This document shows, piece after piece, positions 19,009 through 29,592 of a stretch of DNA of 64,000 nucleotides. The position numbers were made by a program, and so were the translations under genes. Below the pieces are notes generated by a model. It ran no database searches, was not told where the DNA came from, and saw only the letters and a list, made by a program, of their open reading frames with translations. How positions within the stretch are numbered: the first letter of the stretch is position 1; every line of letters begins with the position of its first letter. This DNA comes from Siphonodentalium dalli (lineage: Eukaryota > Mollusca > Scaphopoda > Gadilida > Siphonodentaliidae). The DNA lies in contig CP136062.1 in NCBI GenBank assembly GCA_032622095.1, positions 1,430,001 to 1,494,000 of the forward strand, written 5' to 3'.

Positions 19009-20474
19009 AAAACGCAAACACTGGCACCTCGGTAGCTTCGTATAGCCGCGGGAAACACATAGCAATAAGATTGTCTCTCGGTCTGTTATAAGGTTGTTAG
19101 TTATACGCGGATCTTGAGTGGGAGTGCGAGTTTCCAACTGACACGAAGCCGGATCTTCAATTATATGCCACTATATGTTACCATAATGACTTGATAGGCT
19201 GGTATGTAGCCTATATATAGCATCAACCTGTTCAAATTTTGAGTAATGACACATGTTGGCGTAATTGAGTCTCACACATCTTGATTTGTCAAAGTTGAAA
19301 TGACCATGATTTGTATTCTATATTTTCTTTACCGGTTCACGGGATTCATCCAAATTTTCAAATTCAAATTTAAATTCTTTATTGGTGAAAAAAAACAAAA
19401 ATTGGTTATAACCAAGAATGACAAACAGAAAAAAGCAAACAAAACAATATATGATTTCTATTCACAAAGGTCATGAGCAAAACATATCAAATGTGTTGAA
19501 GTAAAATGGGCGAAGTTCACACATTACAGTTACATAACTGGTATAGGCGTATACTGAATGGGAAGCTATAAGATTTATTTAAGTAAATTATTTGCATAAT
19601 GTACATTGTTCCCAGTAATGATGCAATGTGATACAAATAGTAACATGTGTTCTGGTCAGAAACAGAGGCAAAATCTGATGTACAGTTTGTATCAGATAGC
19701 CTTATTTTATAGCATCCATATCTGTTACCTCAATACTCATGAAAATGTAATATGAGTTTAAGAGAATAAACTAATTGAATTGAATTGTTTAGTTTTGAGA
19801 AACTAAATCGTCATGGGAAAAGTCCTACCGCCCCACTGAGTGGAAGTGCGAGTTCCCAGAATAATTCTACCGCCCCACTGCGAGGGGTAAGAATCCCCTA
19901 ATGTGGCACCCTGTTTGTCGTGGGGTGCACCCCGTGAGGTGTGGTGTAAAAGTTCTGGTGGTACTAGGGCGGTCATGTCACGTGAGGCATCGACCTGCGA
20001 TACGGCTTAGCGCATGGTCCTCTTTGGTCCTGAATATCTCCAAGACGGGTGATCGAGTTGACCCGGCTCAATCAATCGGCTAGTCACACCTCTCCAGTGT
20101 TTCAGATTACATTTTTGTCACGTGTTGTGTTTTGTTCCTGGTGTCTAGTTGTGCGTTCTGTTTTTCAGCTATGTTGTTTATTTCGCCTCATGCATGTCTC
20201 TTTGCCTTTCGTGTTCATGATTGTGAAATGTTTCAATATTGTAATATTCATGCCTGTCTCATTGTGGGGAGGTACCAAGAGGCTGCTGCATGCAGCGGCT
20301 AAACTGGTCACCGCATTAGTTATACACCAGTCCTTGACCCGACAATAATTCGAAGGGTATAGTCCAAGGCAACTGCTGGGCTAGTTGTCGTTTATTTGCG
20401 TTTCTTATAACAACTCAAACCAAACAAAAACGTATTTGTCGTAAGAATGATAACTCCCCAAGTTCTGCAGGTAC
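19009..20474. other. No gene recognised; possible minus-strand retroposon tail
   Basis: AAATTTAAATTCTTTATTGG at 19369-19388, read on the minus strand, looks like a LINE/SINE 3' end with AATAAAGAATTTAAATTT. The 19800-20100 stretch repeats TACCGCCCCACTG twice (19827 and 19870). No supported gene. Confidence 0.4.
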
Positions 20475-20993
20475 TGAGGTATGTCCCAAGTACCTGGTTC
20501 TTGGCTTTGAACCAAATGCCAAGAGACCCTCTGTATTTGTCACTTACAGAACTCTGCAATTGAATCTGATGCTCTTCTGCAATTGACATCACTATGCACA
20601 AACACCAGTGTTGATTACTCCCCACAAGACATTTCATTTAATAATAACAGAGCTGTGTTAAGAACTCTCGATATAGATGATTCTTCGGAGTCAGATATAT
20701 TGGACGAGTGGGCACCACATGGAGTTACAGAAGTCCGCTGGTGTTCAAAGACAGACGGTGAACACAAAGTTCCATTGAACAGCTATCTTCTGCCCTTCAA
20801 TCGGCGTGAACATCCATCGACATTGAAGGTTGTGTATATGACGGTAGATTTAAGTACATATATATGTTCCAAACCATTACGATATTCATCAACTGTTAAA
20901 AATACCTTGTCAATGCAAAATCCGATGTTAAAAACTACTTTAAATATTTCGATGTACTGCCTTGGTAATTTCATGTTATTTATATGCTATTGA
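20475..20993 (+). pseudogene. LINE ORF1 (gag-like) relic, frameshifted
   Basis: One frame (about 20475-20606) reads CPKYLVLGFEPNAKRPSVFV before a stop. A second frame from about 20592 reads VDYSPQDISFNNNRAVLRT, SDILDEWAPHGVTEVRWCSK, then VPLNSYLLPFNRREHPSTLK and VDLSTYICSKPLRYS. This order resembles the ORF1 proteins of Jockey/I-type LINEs, where a similar block leads into a Cys-rich RNA-binding region. Here the Cys-rich part is not recognisable after 20890. At least one frameshift is required, so it is a pseudogene. The assignment is by motif memory only. Confidence 0.5.
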
Positions 20994-21196
20994 TTATGTA
21001 TCCCTGTACTACTTATATGCGTTTTATATTTAGTCAGTTCTTGTCCTTAAATTCCTAACTCCAAGCGGAATAATGTTCTCTTGGGTGCTGTTATCTGTAC
21101 ATAATACATAGTTCATTGTTTTAATCTAATCCGCCGTCTGATTTATCTACACAGTTGCTCAGCTACGCTTTCTTTGCCTCCCTTATTCTAATATTG
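20994..21196. other. No gene recognised
   Basis: AT-rich spacer between the ORF1 relic and a SINE tail; nothing supported. Confidence 0.5.
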
Positions 21197-21260
21197 GTCA
21201 TGATATGGCCTTGTGGTTAAAACGACATTAAACCTAACCAGTCAATCAATAAATCAATCG
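21197..21260 (+). mobile_element. SINE 3' tail fragment
   Basis: TGATATGGCCTTGTGGTTAA, AACGACATTAAACCTAACC and then AATCAAT repeats match the tail architecture of the full SINE ending at 13769. The tRNA-like head is missing. It belongs to the same or a related mollusc-type SINE family. Confidence 0.65.
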
Positions 21261-21347
21261 ACAGTATGCATGCATATTGGTGAATTGGATTAATGAGACT
21301 ATTATCATTGAGACAGGATCCAAGAACGCACGCACAATCACATCTGT

Positions 21348-21901
21348 ATCATTTGTTATCCATAGCTGCGGGATACATATATCATGCCATGAATATCTTC
21401 TATATAGCTCTACGCCCGTATACTCCACCAGTACAAAACTTGGGAACTTTTTGATGTTGTGACAGAGAGGTTCATACTATTGAAAAACAGTGCAGTTAAT
21501 AAATGTCTTAGTTAATATCTGTTACCTAATATTAATGTATTTTACAGTGAGTGACAGTCCCAACTCGAAATTGCAAGGATAAAGTGACTTTGTGGGCGAT
21601 GTTGTTTTGCGTTGCAAACATTAATGGAATTTCTCCAGGGTAATTGGTTAATGTTATTGCGACATCCGCTCACGCAAGCATGCAATTTCGAGATGGGGCC
21701 ATCCCTTACTGCGATGTAGATTTCGAGAAATAGGCATCAACAAAGAAATATATCCCTGCCTTGTTTGTTCAAAGTTATAAAGTCTCTGTCAGAACGGGTC
21801 AGAATATCAACGAGTTCCCAGGTTTTGTACTGGTGGAATACGATCTATACGGGCGTACACATAGTAGCGATTCATAACATGATCCACGGGACACATATAG
21901 C
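21348..21901. mobile_element. Long foldback element R2, copy A
   Basis: The left arm (about 21348-21475) and right arm (about 21773-21901) are imperfect reverse complements. Shared blocks are TACGCCCGTATA, CCACCAGTACAAAAC(T/C)TGGGAAC and TTGATRTT. The centre is also folded: CTCGAAATTGCA near 21561 pairs with TGCAATTTCGAG near 21681. The whole unit of about 550 bp is therefore a degenerate hairpin. Copy B lies at 28139-28690. No coding. Confidence 0.7.
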
Positions 21902-23892
21902 AGGGAGTTTTCTCGTGATCTGTTTAATATTAGACATTGAGTTGAAGTGAGCTTCTCTATACTGCTGACATGAAGCTTGTCTTCAAATATGCTATACTAT
22001 ATCTTATGAGATATTGACTCTGTCGCGCATGACTAAAACCGATCACCCTGGTGGAAACGGAGGAGGATGTTCAATTACGCAACCAATTCGTATGAGAAAA
22101 TGCAGCCTATTCTCTCGAAAATGCGCACATTATCTGCTTAAAACAGAACATGAGTTAGGTTGATAATCTACTGAGAATCGGCTGATTTTGAGTCGATATA
22201 ATTCATAGAAAATGAGATCGTTATATTCACATTATCGACTCATAATGAGGCTATTATACTCAGATTATGTGCGCATAATGACACATATAACCCAACTCAC
22301 GACTTTTCATGTGTACGCTCTTTAACATGTGTTTTCGCTGTGGCCCGCGCCATAAAACGAAATAAGGGACATGACTGCATTATCTGCTTATTTTCAGGAT
22401 CAAATAATAACATCATGTTCCTATTCCACTTTATATGTCGATTATGTGCGTATTTGCGCCAGGGTATGTTTGATAATGGCTTTATCATAACTAAAAGGGT
22501 TACTGTCATGGACTGAGAAGTGGATCTCCAATACTGCTTCAAGAACTTGACAGATCCTTGCAAGGTTTAAATTTCAGAACGCTAAACAACGCGCGTATAA
22601 AACCAACGGACTTTGGGACTATAGCACTTTATATATTGTGGCACTTCTGGTCCGACTGGTCGGAAAATGGCGTAGAAATCATCCGGCAGTGAGAGGAATA
22701 ATGTATAGTAGTTTCGTCTTGAATTATGATAGTCCTTGAACCTGACTCAGATATTGAGAGCCAAGTTCTATCGACGTCAGCTGAACTCGTGTTTATGTAT
22801 ATCCCCGCAATTATGAAATTGTGTCCAAATTTTACGACAAAAAAAAACAATGAAAATATTGTTAACCATAAAAACCTGCCCGGTTCGACCTCCTTTCAAG
22901 AATGCTGCTAATGCATATTTCGTCAATCGTGTTATTGTGTGCGTTAACTATTTCACCGCCTCGTTGTGGCGGCCATATTAGATTTGCAAAAATCAACAAA
23001 ATTACTAAACTAGGAATCTCGGACGGACCGAATTGTTCTACTTTCTGTTGGTAAACTGATTTAATTATGATGCTGTTTTCTCGATAACATTCTCGCATAC
23101 ATATCTTATTTCAAACCAAGAATAACATACATTCCTGGGATTGGAACAATCCCTCTTCGTGATATACACACAACTCCTTGATTGTATCCCGCTCAGTTCG
23201 TTTCGCTTTCCGATCCGCAAATTTGATACGGTCAAGTTCAATTGTCGGAATTCGCTCAAAACTATAGTTCGGATACCAGATATTGTACCCAGTGCCTTCA
23301 TAATCTTCACTATCCTTTGACCCTTCTGTTAAATGACAACAGGTAAAACTATTTATTGATTTGCCATTACCATTTGTGATCAATATTATTTCCCCTGAGC
23401 GATGCCTATATACGGAAAGACTTTTGCCATGTTGTTTTTCAAATGTTTTCTTTCGCCGAGTATGACTTCTAAAACGTATAATGTTATGATATGACGTCCT
23501 CGTACCACGGAAATCACCGGAAATTGTCTGACATTAACCGTATTGACTTCGTCAGTATTTTATCTTGTTTGGATTTGGTATTGTGCCAGAAGAAATTAAT
23601 TTTCTTGCATAATTAGTGATGCGAATTTATCTGAACATTTACAGACACGCACACCTTATTAACAAAGCTATTAACTGTAGACATGAAGACATTGTTACTA
23701 TGGTCTTTATACACGTTTTATGAATGTGTAAGCAGTATCTGATTTGTGGGACATCTTAATGTGCCATTCTGATAGATTTATGATCATTTCGATGAGAATG
23801 TGTTCACCCTCACCCAAGAAAGCACATCTTATAATATTCCATTCCCCGTCTAGTAATTGTATTCACGGTTTACTTAATGCACGTTTATGATC
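21902..23892. other. No gene recognised; weak inverted repeat
   Basis: AAATGCGCACATTATCTGC near 22121 and TTATGTGCGCATAATG near 22263 form a loose inverted arrangement with TTAGGTTGAT and ATAACCCAACTC. This may be a worn foldback element. Frames near 22862-23383 show no recognised domain. Confidence 0.45.
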
Positions 23893-24100
23893 TAATAGCA
23901 ACCACCCCGGTGGGTGTTTATACCTAAGGCGTGTGTGAATGATGACGTCATATAATTTTTCTATATATATTTCTATACGATGGAACGATTTTCAGGAAAG
24001 AGTGTATGCTATTTAGCGAAATTGACACGTGACTTCCGATTAGCAACTGTTTAAAATTGCGGAATCGGAAGTTGAACAACGAGATGAAATGCCGCGGCTC
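23893..24100. repeat. Dispersed repeat family R1, copy B
   Basis: Partner of 10877-11075 with the same order of blocks (TAATAGCAACCACC, GACGTCATATAATTTT, CACGTGACTTCCGATTAGCA, GCGGAATCGGAA). It abuts the start of the 37-bp minisatellite, so its right end may have been the seed or boundary of that array. Confidence 0.7.
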
Positions 24101-24131
24101 ATGACGTCATTTTCGTCATGTTGGCTTCGTA

Positions 24132-26794
24132 GGTGCAACATTAAACCTTTCACGATGGGAGACGCGCTAGTGCAGCATTAATGTTTTTATTACAAGAGCT
24201 GTGCTGGTGCAGCATTAACCATTTCACGACGGGAGCTCTGCTGGGCAGCATCATCCCTTCCATATCATTGGTATAGTAATAACCAAGCATTCGTATTCAG
24301 TAAAGGTATAGTAATAACCAAGCATTCGTATTCAGTAAAGGTATAGTAATAACCAAGCATTCATATTCAGTAAAGGTATAGTAATAACCAAGCATTCATA
24401 TTCAGTAAAGGTATAGTAGTTGAGTTGGTGCAGGATTAGTTATTTCATGAAGGGAGCTGCGTTGGTGCGGCATTAAATATTTGATGATGGGAGCTGCGTT
24501 GGTGCAGCATTAACTCTTTCATGACGGGAGCTGCGCTGGTGCAGCATTAATTATTTCATTAAGGGAGCTGCGTTGGTGCAGCATTAATTATTTGATGATG
24601 GGAGCCCGAGTTGGTGCAGCATTAACTATTTCATGGCGGGAGCTGCGCTGGTGCAGCATTAATTATTTCATGACGGGAGCTGCGTTGATGATGGGAGCTA
24701 CGCGTTGTTGCAGCATTAACTCTCTCATGACGGGAGCTGCGCTGGTGCAGCATTAATTATGTGATGACGGGAGCTGCGTTGGTGCAGCATTAATTCTTTC
24801 ATGACGGGAGCTGAGCTGGTGCAGCATTAATTATTTCATTATGGGAGCTGCGTTGGTGCAGCATTAATTATATGATGATGGGAGCTGCATTGGTGCAGCA
24901 TTGACTCTTTCATGACGGGAGCTGCGCTGGTGCAGTATTAATACATTTCATGACGGGAGTTGCGTTGGTGCAGCGTTAATTATTTGATGATGGGAGCTGC
25001 GTTGGTGCAGCATTAACTCTTTCATGACGGGAGCTGTGTTGGTGCAGCATTAATTATTTGCTGATGGGAGCTACGCTGGTGCAGCATTAATTATTTCATG
25101 ACGGGAGCTGCGTTGGTGCAACATTAGTTATTTGATGATGGGAGCTGCGTTGGGGCAGCATTAATTCTTTCATGACTGGAGCTGCGTTGGGCAGCATTAA
25201 TTCTTTCATTATGGGAGCTGTGCTGGTGCAGCATTAACCTTTTTATGACGGGAGCTGTGTTGGTGCAGTATTAACCCTTTCATGACGGGAGCTGCGCTGA
25301 TGCAGCATTAATTCTTTCATGACGGGATCTGTGCTGGTGCAGCATTAATTATTTAATGACGGGAGCTGCGTTGGTGCATCGTTAACTAATTCATGACGGG
25401 AGCTGCGCTGGTGCAGCATTAATTATTTCATGACGGGAGCTGCGTTGGTGCAGCATTAACTATTTTAGGATGGGATATGTGCTGGTGCAGCATTAACCCT
25501 TTCATGACTGGTAGCTGTGCTGGTCCAGCATTAACCCTTCCATGGTGGGACCATGACGGCAGTTGCGTTGTTGCAGCATTAGTTATGTCATGAAGGGAGC
25601 TGCGTTGGTGCAGCATTAAATATTTGATGATGGGAGTTGCGTTGGTGCAGCATTTACTCTTTCATGACGGGAGCTGCGCTGGTGCAGCATTAATTATTTC
25701 ATGAAGGGAGCTGCTTGGTGCAGCATTAATTATTTGATGATGGGAGCCCGCGTTGGTGCAGCATTAACTATTTCATGGCGGGTGCTGCGCCGGTGCAGCA
25801 TTAATTATTTCATGACGGGAGCTGCGTTGGTGCAGCATTAACCCATTCATGACGGGAGCTGCGTTGGTGCAGCATTAACCCATTCATGTCGGGAGCTGCG
25901 TTGGTGCAGCTTAACTCTTTCATGACGGGAGCTGCGTGGTGCAGCATTAATTATTTGATGATGGGAGCTGCGTTGATGCAACATTAACTCTTTCATGACG
26001 GGAGCTGCGTTGGTGCAGCATTAATTAGTTGATGATGTGAGCTACGTTGGTGCAGCATTAACTCTCTCATGACGGGAGCTGCGCTGGTGCAGCATTAATT
26101 ATTTGATGACGGGAGCTGCGTTGGTGCAGCATTAACTATTTCATGACGGGAGCTGAGCTGGTGCAGCATTAATTATTTCATGACGGGAGCTGCGTTGGTG
26201 CATCATTAATTATTTGATGACGGGAGCTGCGTTGGTGCAGCATTAACTATTTCATGACGGGAGCTGCGTTGGTGCAACATTAATTATTTGATGATGGGAG
26301 CTGCATTGGTGCAGCATTAACTCTTTCATGAAGGGAGCTGCGCTGGTGCAGTATTAATACATTTCATGACGGGAGCTGCGTTGGTGCAGCGTTAATTATT
26401 TGATAATGGGAGCTGTGTTGGAGCAGCATTAACTATTTCATGACGGGAGCTGCGTTAGTGCAGCATTAATTATTTGATTTTGGGAGCTGCGTTGGTGCAG
26501 CATTAACTCTTTCATGACGGGAGCTGCGTTAGTGCAGCAATAATTATTTGATTATGGGAGCTGCGTTGGTGCAGCATTACTCTATCATGACGGGAGCTGC
26601 GCTGGTGCAGCAATAATTATTTCATGACGGGAGCTGCGTTGGTGCAGCATTAATTATTTGATGATGGGAGCTGCGCTGGTGCAGCATAAATTATTTCATG
26701 ACGGGAGCTGCGTTCGTGCAGCATTAAACCTTCCATGACGGGAGCTGCGTTGGTGCAGCATTAATTATTTCATGACGGGAGCTGCGTTGGGGCA
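24132..26794. repeat. 37-bp minisatellite array, ~65-70 copies, with two-monomer alternation
   Basis: The consensus monomer is ATGACGGGAGCTGCG, TTGGTGCAGCATTAA, TTATTTC (37 bp). Two variants tend to alternate: one ending TTATTTG followed by ATGATGGG, the other ending CTCTTTC followed by ATGACGGG. This gives a 74-bp higher-order period in much of the array. The GGGAGCTGCG...GGTGCAGCATTAA core is the most conserved part. Monomers near the left edge are the most diverged. There are no unique spacers and no coding. Confidence 0.95.
24270..24420. repeat. Nested 35-bp tandem repeat within the minisatellite
   Basis: Four full copies plus a partial fifth of GGTATAGTAATAACC, AAGCATTCGTATTCAGTAAA (35 bp). 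The first two copies carry TTCGTATT and the next two TTCATATT, consistent with stepwise duplication. It splits the 37-bp array, which resumes at about 24420. Confidence 0.9.
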
Positions 26795-26799
26795 AATGA

Positions 26800-27180
26800 C
26801 GTTCGCCTCAACAGTGAAACCGGAACTATAAAATAAAAGCACCATCACACAGGACAAAACAAGCCATGTATGTGCCTAAACAAGCCATGTATGTGCCTAA
26901 ACAAGCCATGTGTGTGCCTAAACAAGTCATGTATGTGCCTAAACAAGCCATGCATGCATGTGCCTAAACAAGCCATGCATGTATGTGCCCAAACAAGCCA
27001 TGTATGTGCCTAAACAAGCCATGTATGTGCCTAAACAAGCCATGTATGTGCCTAAACAAGCCATGTATGTGCCTAAACAAGCCATGCATGTGCCTAAACA
27101 AGCCATGTATGTGCCTAAATAAACCGTGTAAGCCTGTATGTTTGTATGCACGGATTCTAGGATGGGTGACGTGTAATAAA
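26800..27180. repeat. Duplicated segment D, copy 1, containing the 21-bp expansion
   Basis: GACGTTC(G)CCTCAAC, AAATAAAAGC, then the repeat region, then TAAACCGTGTAAGCC, CACGGATTCTAGGATGGGTG and GTGTAATAAACAC. The same order of blocks occurs at 27434-27565 with a single central unit. The two copies are diverged but collinear. Confidence 0.75.
26858..27120. repeat. 21-bp minisatellite, about 12 copies
   Basis: The unit is CAAGCCATGTATGTGCCTAAA; two copies are lengthened by an extra CATG step (about 26944-26993). Because 21 is divisible by three, all frames stay open and yield repetitive heptapeptides on the minus strand. This is a mathematical consequence, not a gene. Confidence 0.9.
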
Positions 27181-27433
27181 CACAGGACGACACGTGTGAT
27201 AATGTGTGTGTTCATACGACACGTCTGCATCGCGGAAGGATATAACTCGAGGCTGTATATGTCGTTCTACTAAAACCCGTGCCATACCAACACACACATT
27301 AACACACTCGTGTCGTTCTCTGTATTTATCACACGAGTGTTCCGACAACTACAGTGTCCCTGCTGTTCCACATTTACAAATTCGCATGGAACAGTCGTTC
27401 CACACCCATCCAGTTGACGTCACACGACGTAAC

Positions 27434-27565
27434 TGACGTTCTCCTCAACCATGAAATAAAAGCGTTATCGCACAAGAAAAAACAATCCCTGAAAGTGCCT
27501 GAGTAAACCTTGTGCGTCTGTTTTATAATTCACGGATATTGGACGGGTGGTGTGTAATAAACACT
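27434..27565. repeat. Duplicated segment D, copy 2, unexpanded
   Basis: GACGTTCTCCTCAACCATGA, AAATAAAAGC, one unit-like stretch AACAATCCCTGAAAGTGCCT, then GAGTAAACCTTGTGCG, CACGGATATTGGACGGGTGG and GTGTAATAAACAC. It preserves what the locus looked like before the 21-bp expansion of copy 1. Confidence 0.7.
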
Positions 27566-27733
27566 GAATTACTTTGTCGAAACGGCACTGCGTCTCTCGT
27601 TCTCTCGTGTCGCATCAACAAACCAGTTTACTCTCTCGTGTCATTATGTGTATGGATTTCGCAAAAACTAAATGGGTGTGCCTGAGTGTGCAATAATTGT
27701 GAACACAAGGGCATCAAAATAAACTCGTGTAAG

Positions 27734-28110
27734 TTTTGCGAAAACCCTGTGCCAATGCATTCTCTTATATATGCGAGTCGACCATAGATCACCTCGCATA
27801 TATACGAGAATGCATTTGGCCTAACAATTTTTATATATTTTTTTTTAATTGTTAAAGAATGTAAGAAAATATAATAAAAAATAATAAAAATTGTTAAAGA
27901 ATATAAGAAAAATGAAAACACATTGTTATAGAATGTACGAAAAAATGATAAAAATGATAAAAATTGTTAAAGAATGTAAGAAAACATAATAAAAAATGAT
28001 AACATTGTTAAAAAGAATATAAGAATAAAATGATAAAAATTGTTATAGAATGTAAGAAAAAATTATAACAAAATGATAAAAATTGTCATAGAATGTAAGA
28101 CAAAACATTG
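27734..28110. mobile_element. Truncated copy of the 9552 foldback MITE with expanded core
   Basis: It starts with the same flank-plus-arm (TTGCGAAAACCCTGTGCCAA, TGCATTCTCTTATATATGCG) and self-palindromic arm ending GAATGCATTTGGCCTAACAA. Then come about seven degenerate units of TTGTTAAAGAATGTAAGAAA with AAATGATAAAAA linkers. No right arm is found before 28110. Shared sequence upstream of the arm (TTGCGAAAACCC) shows the element extends a little beyond 9552 in the first copy. Confidence 0.75.
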
Positions 28111-28138
28111 AAAGTCACTAATTTTATTGTCGAACTAG

Positions 28139-28690
28139 TCTTACACCATAGTAGATCATTTCATGATGCTCTACTCTGGTTTACGCCAGTATATATCATA
28201 TTCCACCCGTTCAAAACATGGGACCTTTTTGATATTCCGACCTGTTCTGACAAGTAACTTTATAACATTGAACAAACAGCGCCGGGAATATATTGCATTG
28301 TTAATATGTTCCTTAATAATCAAGTTCACAGTAGGGGTGGCCACATCTCGCAATTGCATGATCTTTCTGAATTATGTGAGCCGATATCGCAATAAACATT
28401 AATTTTTACCCGGTAGAAATTCCATGATTGTAAGCGACGCTAAGCAAAATCGCTCACCAAAGTCAACTAAATCATGCAATCTCAAGCTGGCACCTTCACC
28501 TACAGTGAAATACATTAGTCAAGGAACCGATATTAACTTTAAAATATGTTATACACACTGTTTTAATTTTATAAACTTCCCTGTCATAACATCAAAAGTT
28601 CCCAGGTTTTGCGCTGGTGGAGTATGATCTACAAGGGCGTAAGCCAGTGTGTATATCCATTCGTGACACGATCTAACACCATAGCACCCG
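28139..28690. mobile_element. Long foldback element R2, copy B
   Basis: Left arm blocks TTCCACCCGTTCAAAACATG, GGACCTTTTTGATATTCC, CTGTTCTGACAAG; right arm CATAACATCAAAAGTTCCCA, GGTTTTGCGCTGGTGGAGTA, ACAAGGGCGTAAGCC as the inverse. Outer ends TTACACCATAGTAGATC and GATCTAACACCATAG pair. The centre has GCAATTGCATGATCTTT against AAATCATGCAATCTC. About 550 bp, like copy A at 21348. Confidence 0.7.
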
Positions 28691-29309
28691 TGCCATAATC
28701 AAGAAAATAGACACGATAGTTAATAACTCACGATTAATTCCGGCCACGTACACACATGTCGTTTGTGTCTCATTTGGTTGAGATGTTTTACTCCAAGTAC
28801 ACGCGTACCAGTGGTATACATCACCCAACAATTATTCTGTTTCCGAAAACAATATATGTAGTCCCAACCAGTGTAGGCAATTTATCACCATAGAGTGAAC
28901 CTGTGATCTGAAGGTTTAATGCTGGTTTAATAGACGTTGTTCTGAACACGTGTGGGTGGGACGTTTTAGTGCAAAGGCGTTGAATTGGTTCCATATGCAA
29001 TTTAATTAAAGTTCTACTCGAAGGGATATGACCCATTTCAATAATGCTTCTTAGCAAAATAACTTTTGTTTACAGTTGACACCAATGACGGAAGTATTAT
29101 CAAGACAAATGAAACCATCGAATTATAGCCCCGCTACTCAGACCAGTCCGATGCGACGAGTGCATTTCCGATAACTCGATTAATCCTTTCCTGTGTGATG
29201 TGTGTTGCGAAGGGTGGTGCAGCATTCCTTGTGGTAGCAATTAAAGGCATATTATGGGTTTATTTAAGTATTTAATCAAATAAGACTAATACGTTAGTAC
29301 ACAGCTTCC
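28691..29309. other. No gene recognised
   Basis: No supported gene or repeat in this spacer before the CT microsatellite. Confidence 0.5.
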
Positions 29310-29415
<106 letters not shown>

Positions 29416-29492
29416 CTGAAAACATTATGTGGCAATAGCACCGATATCCCATGGAGTTCTTATCGTTCGTTCAAATCAACTCATTTCAAAAT

Positions 29493-29592
29493 NNNNNNNN
29501 NNNNNNNNNNNNNNNNNNNNNNNNNNNNNNNNNNNNNNNNNNNNNNNNNNNNNNNNNNNNNNNNNNNNNNNNNNNNNNNNNNNNNNNNNNNN
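29493..29592. other. Assembly gap (100 N)
   Basis: Exactly 100 N. A round size usually denotes a scaffold join of unknown length. The satellite starts immediately on its right side, so its true left boundary is unknown. Confidence 0.99.

Noticed and set aside
24132-26794. Regular ~37-bp repeats resembling a CRISPR array
   Set aside because: Monomers are contiguous, with no unique spacers and no cas genes, and the surrounding DNA is eukaryotic. It is a minisatellite.
26939-27230. Open frames with heptapeptide repeats (for example MACLGTY) on the minus strand
   Set aside because: The 21-bp unit is a multiple of three, which keeps all frames open. Nothing outside the repeat supports a protein.
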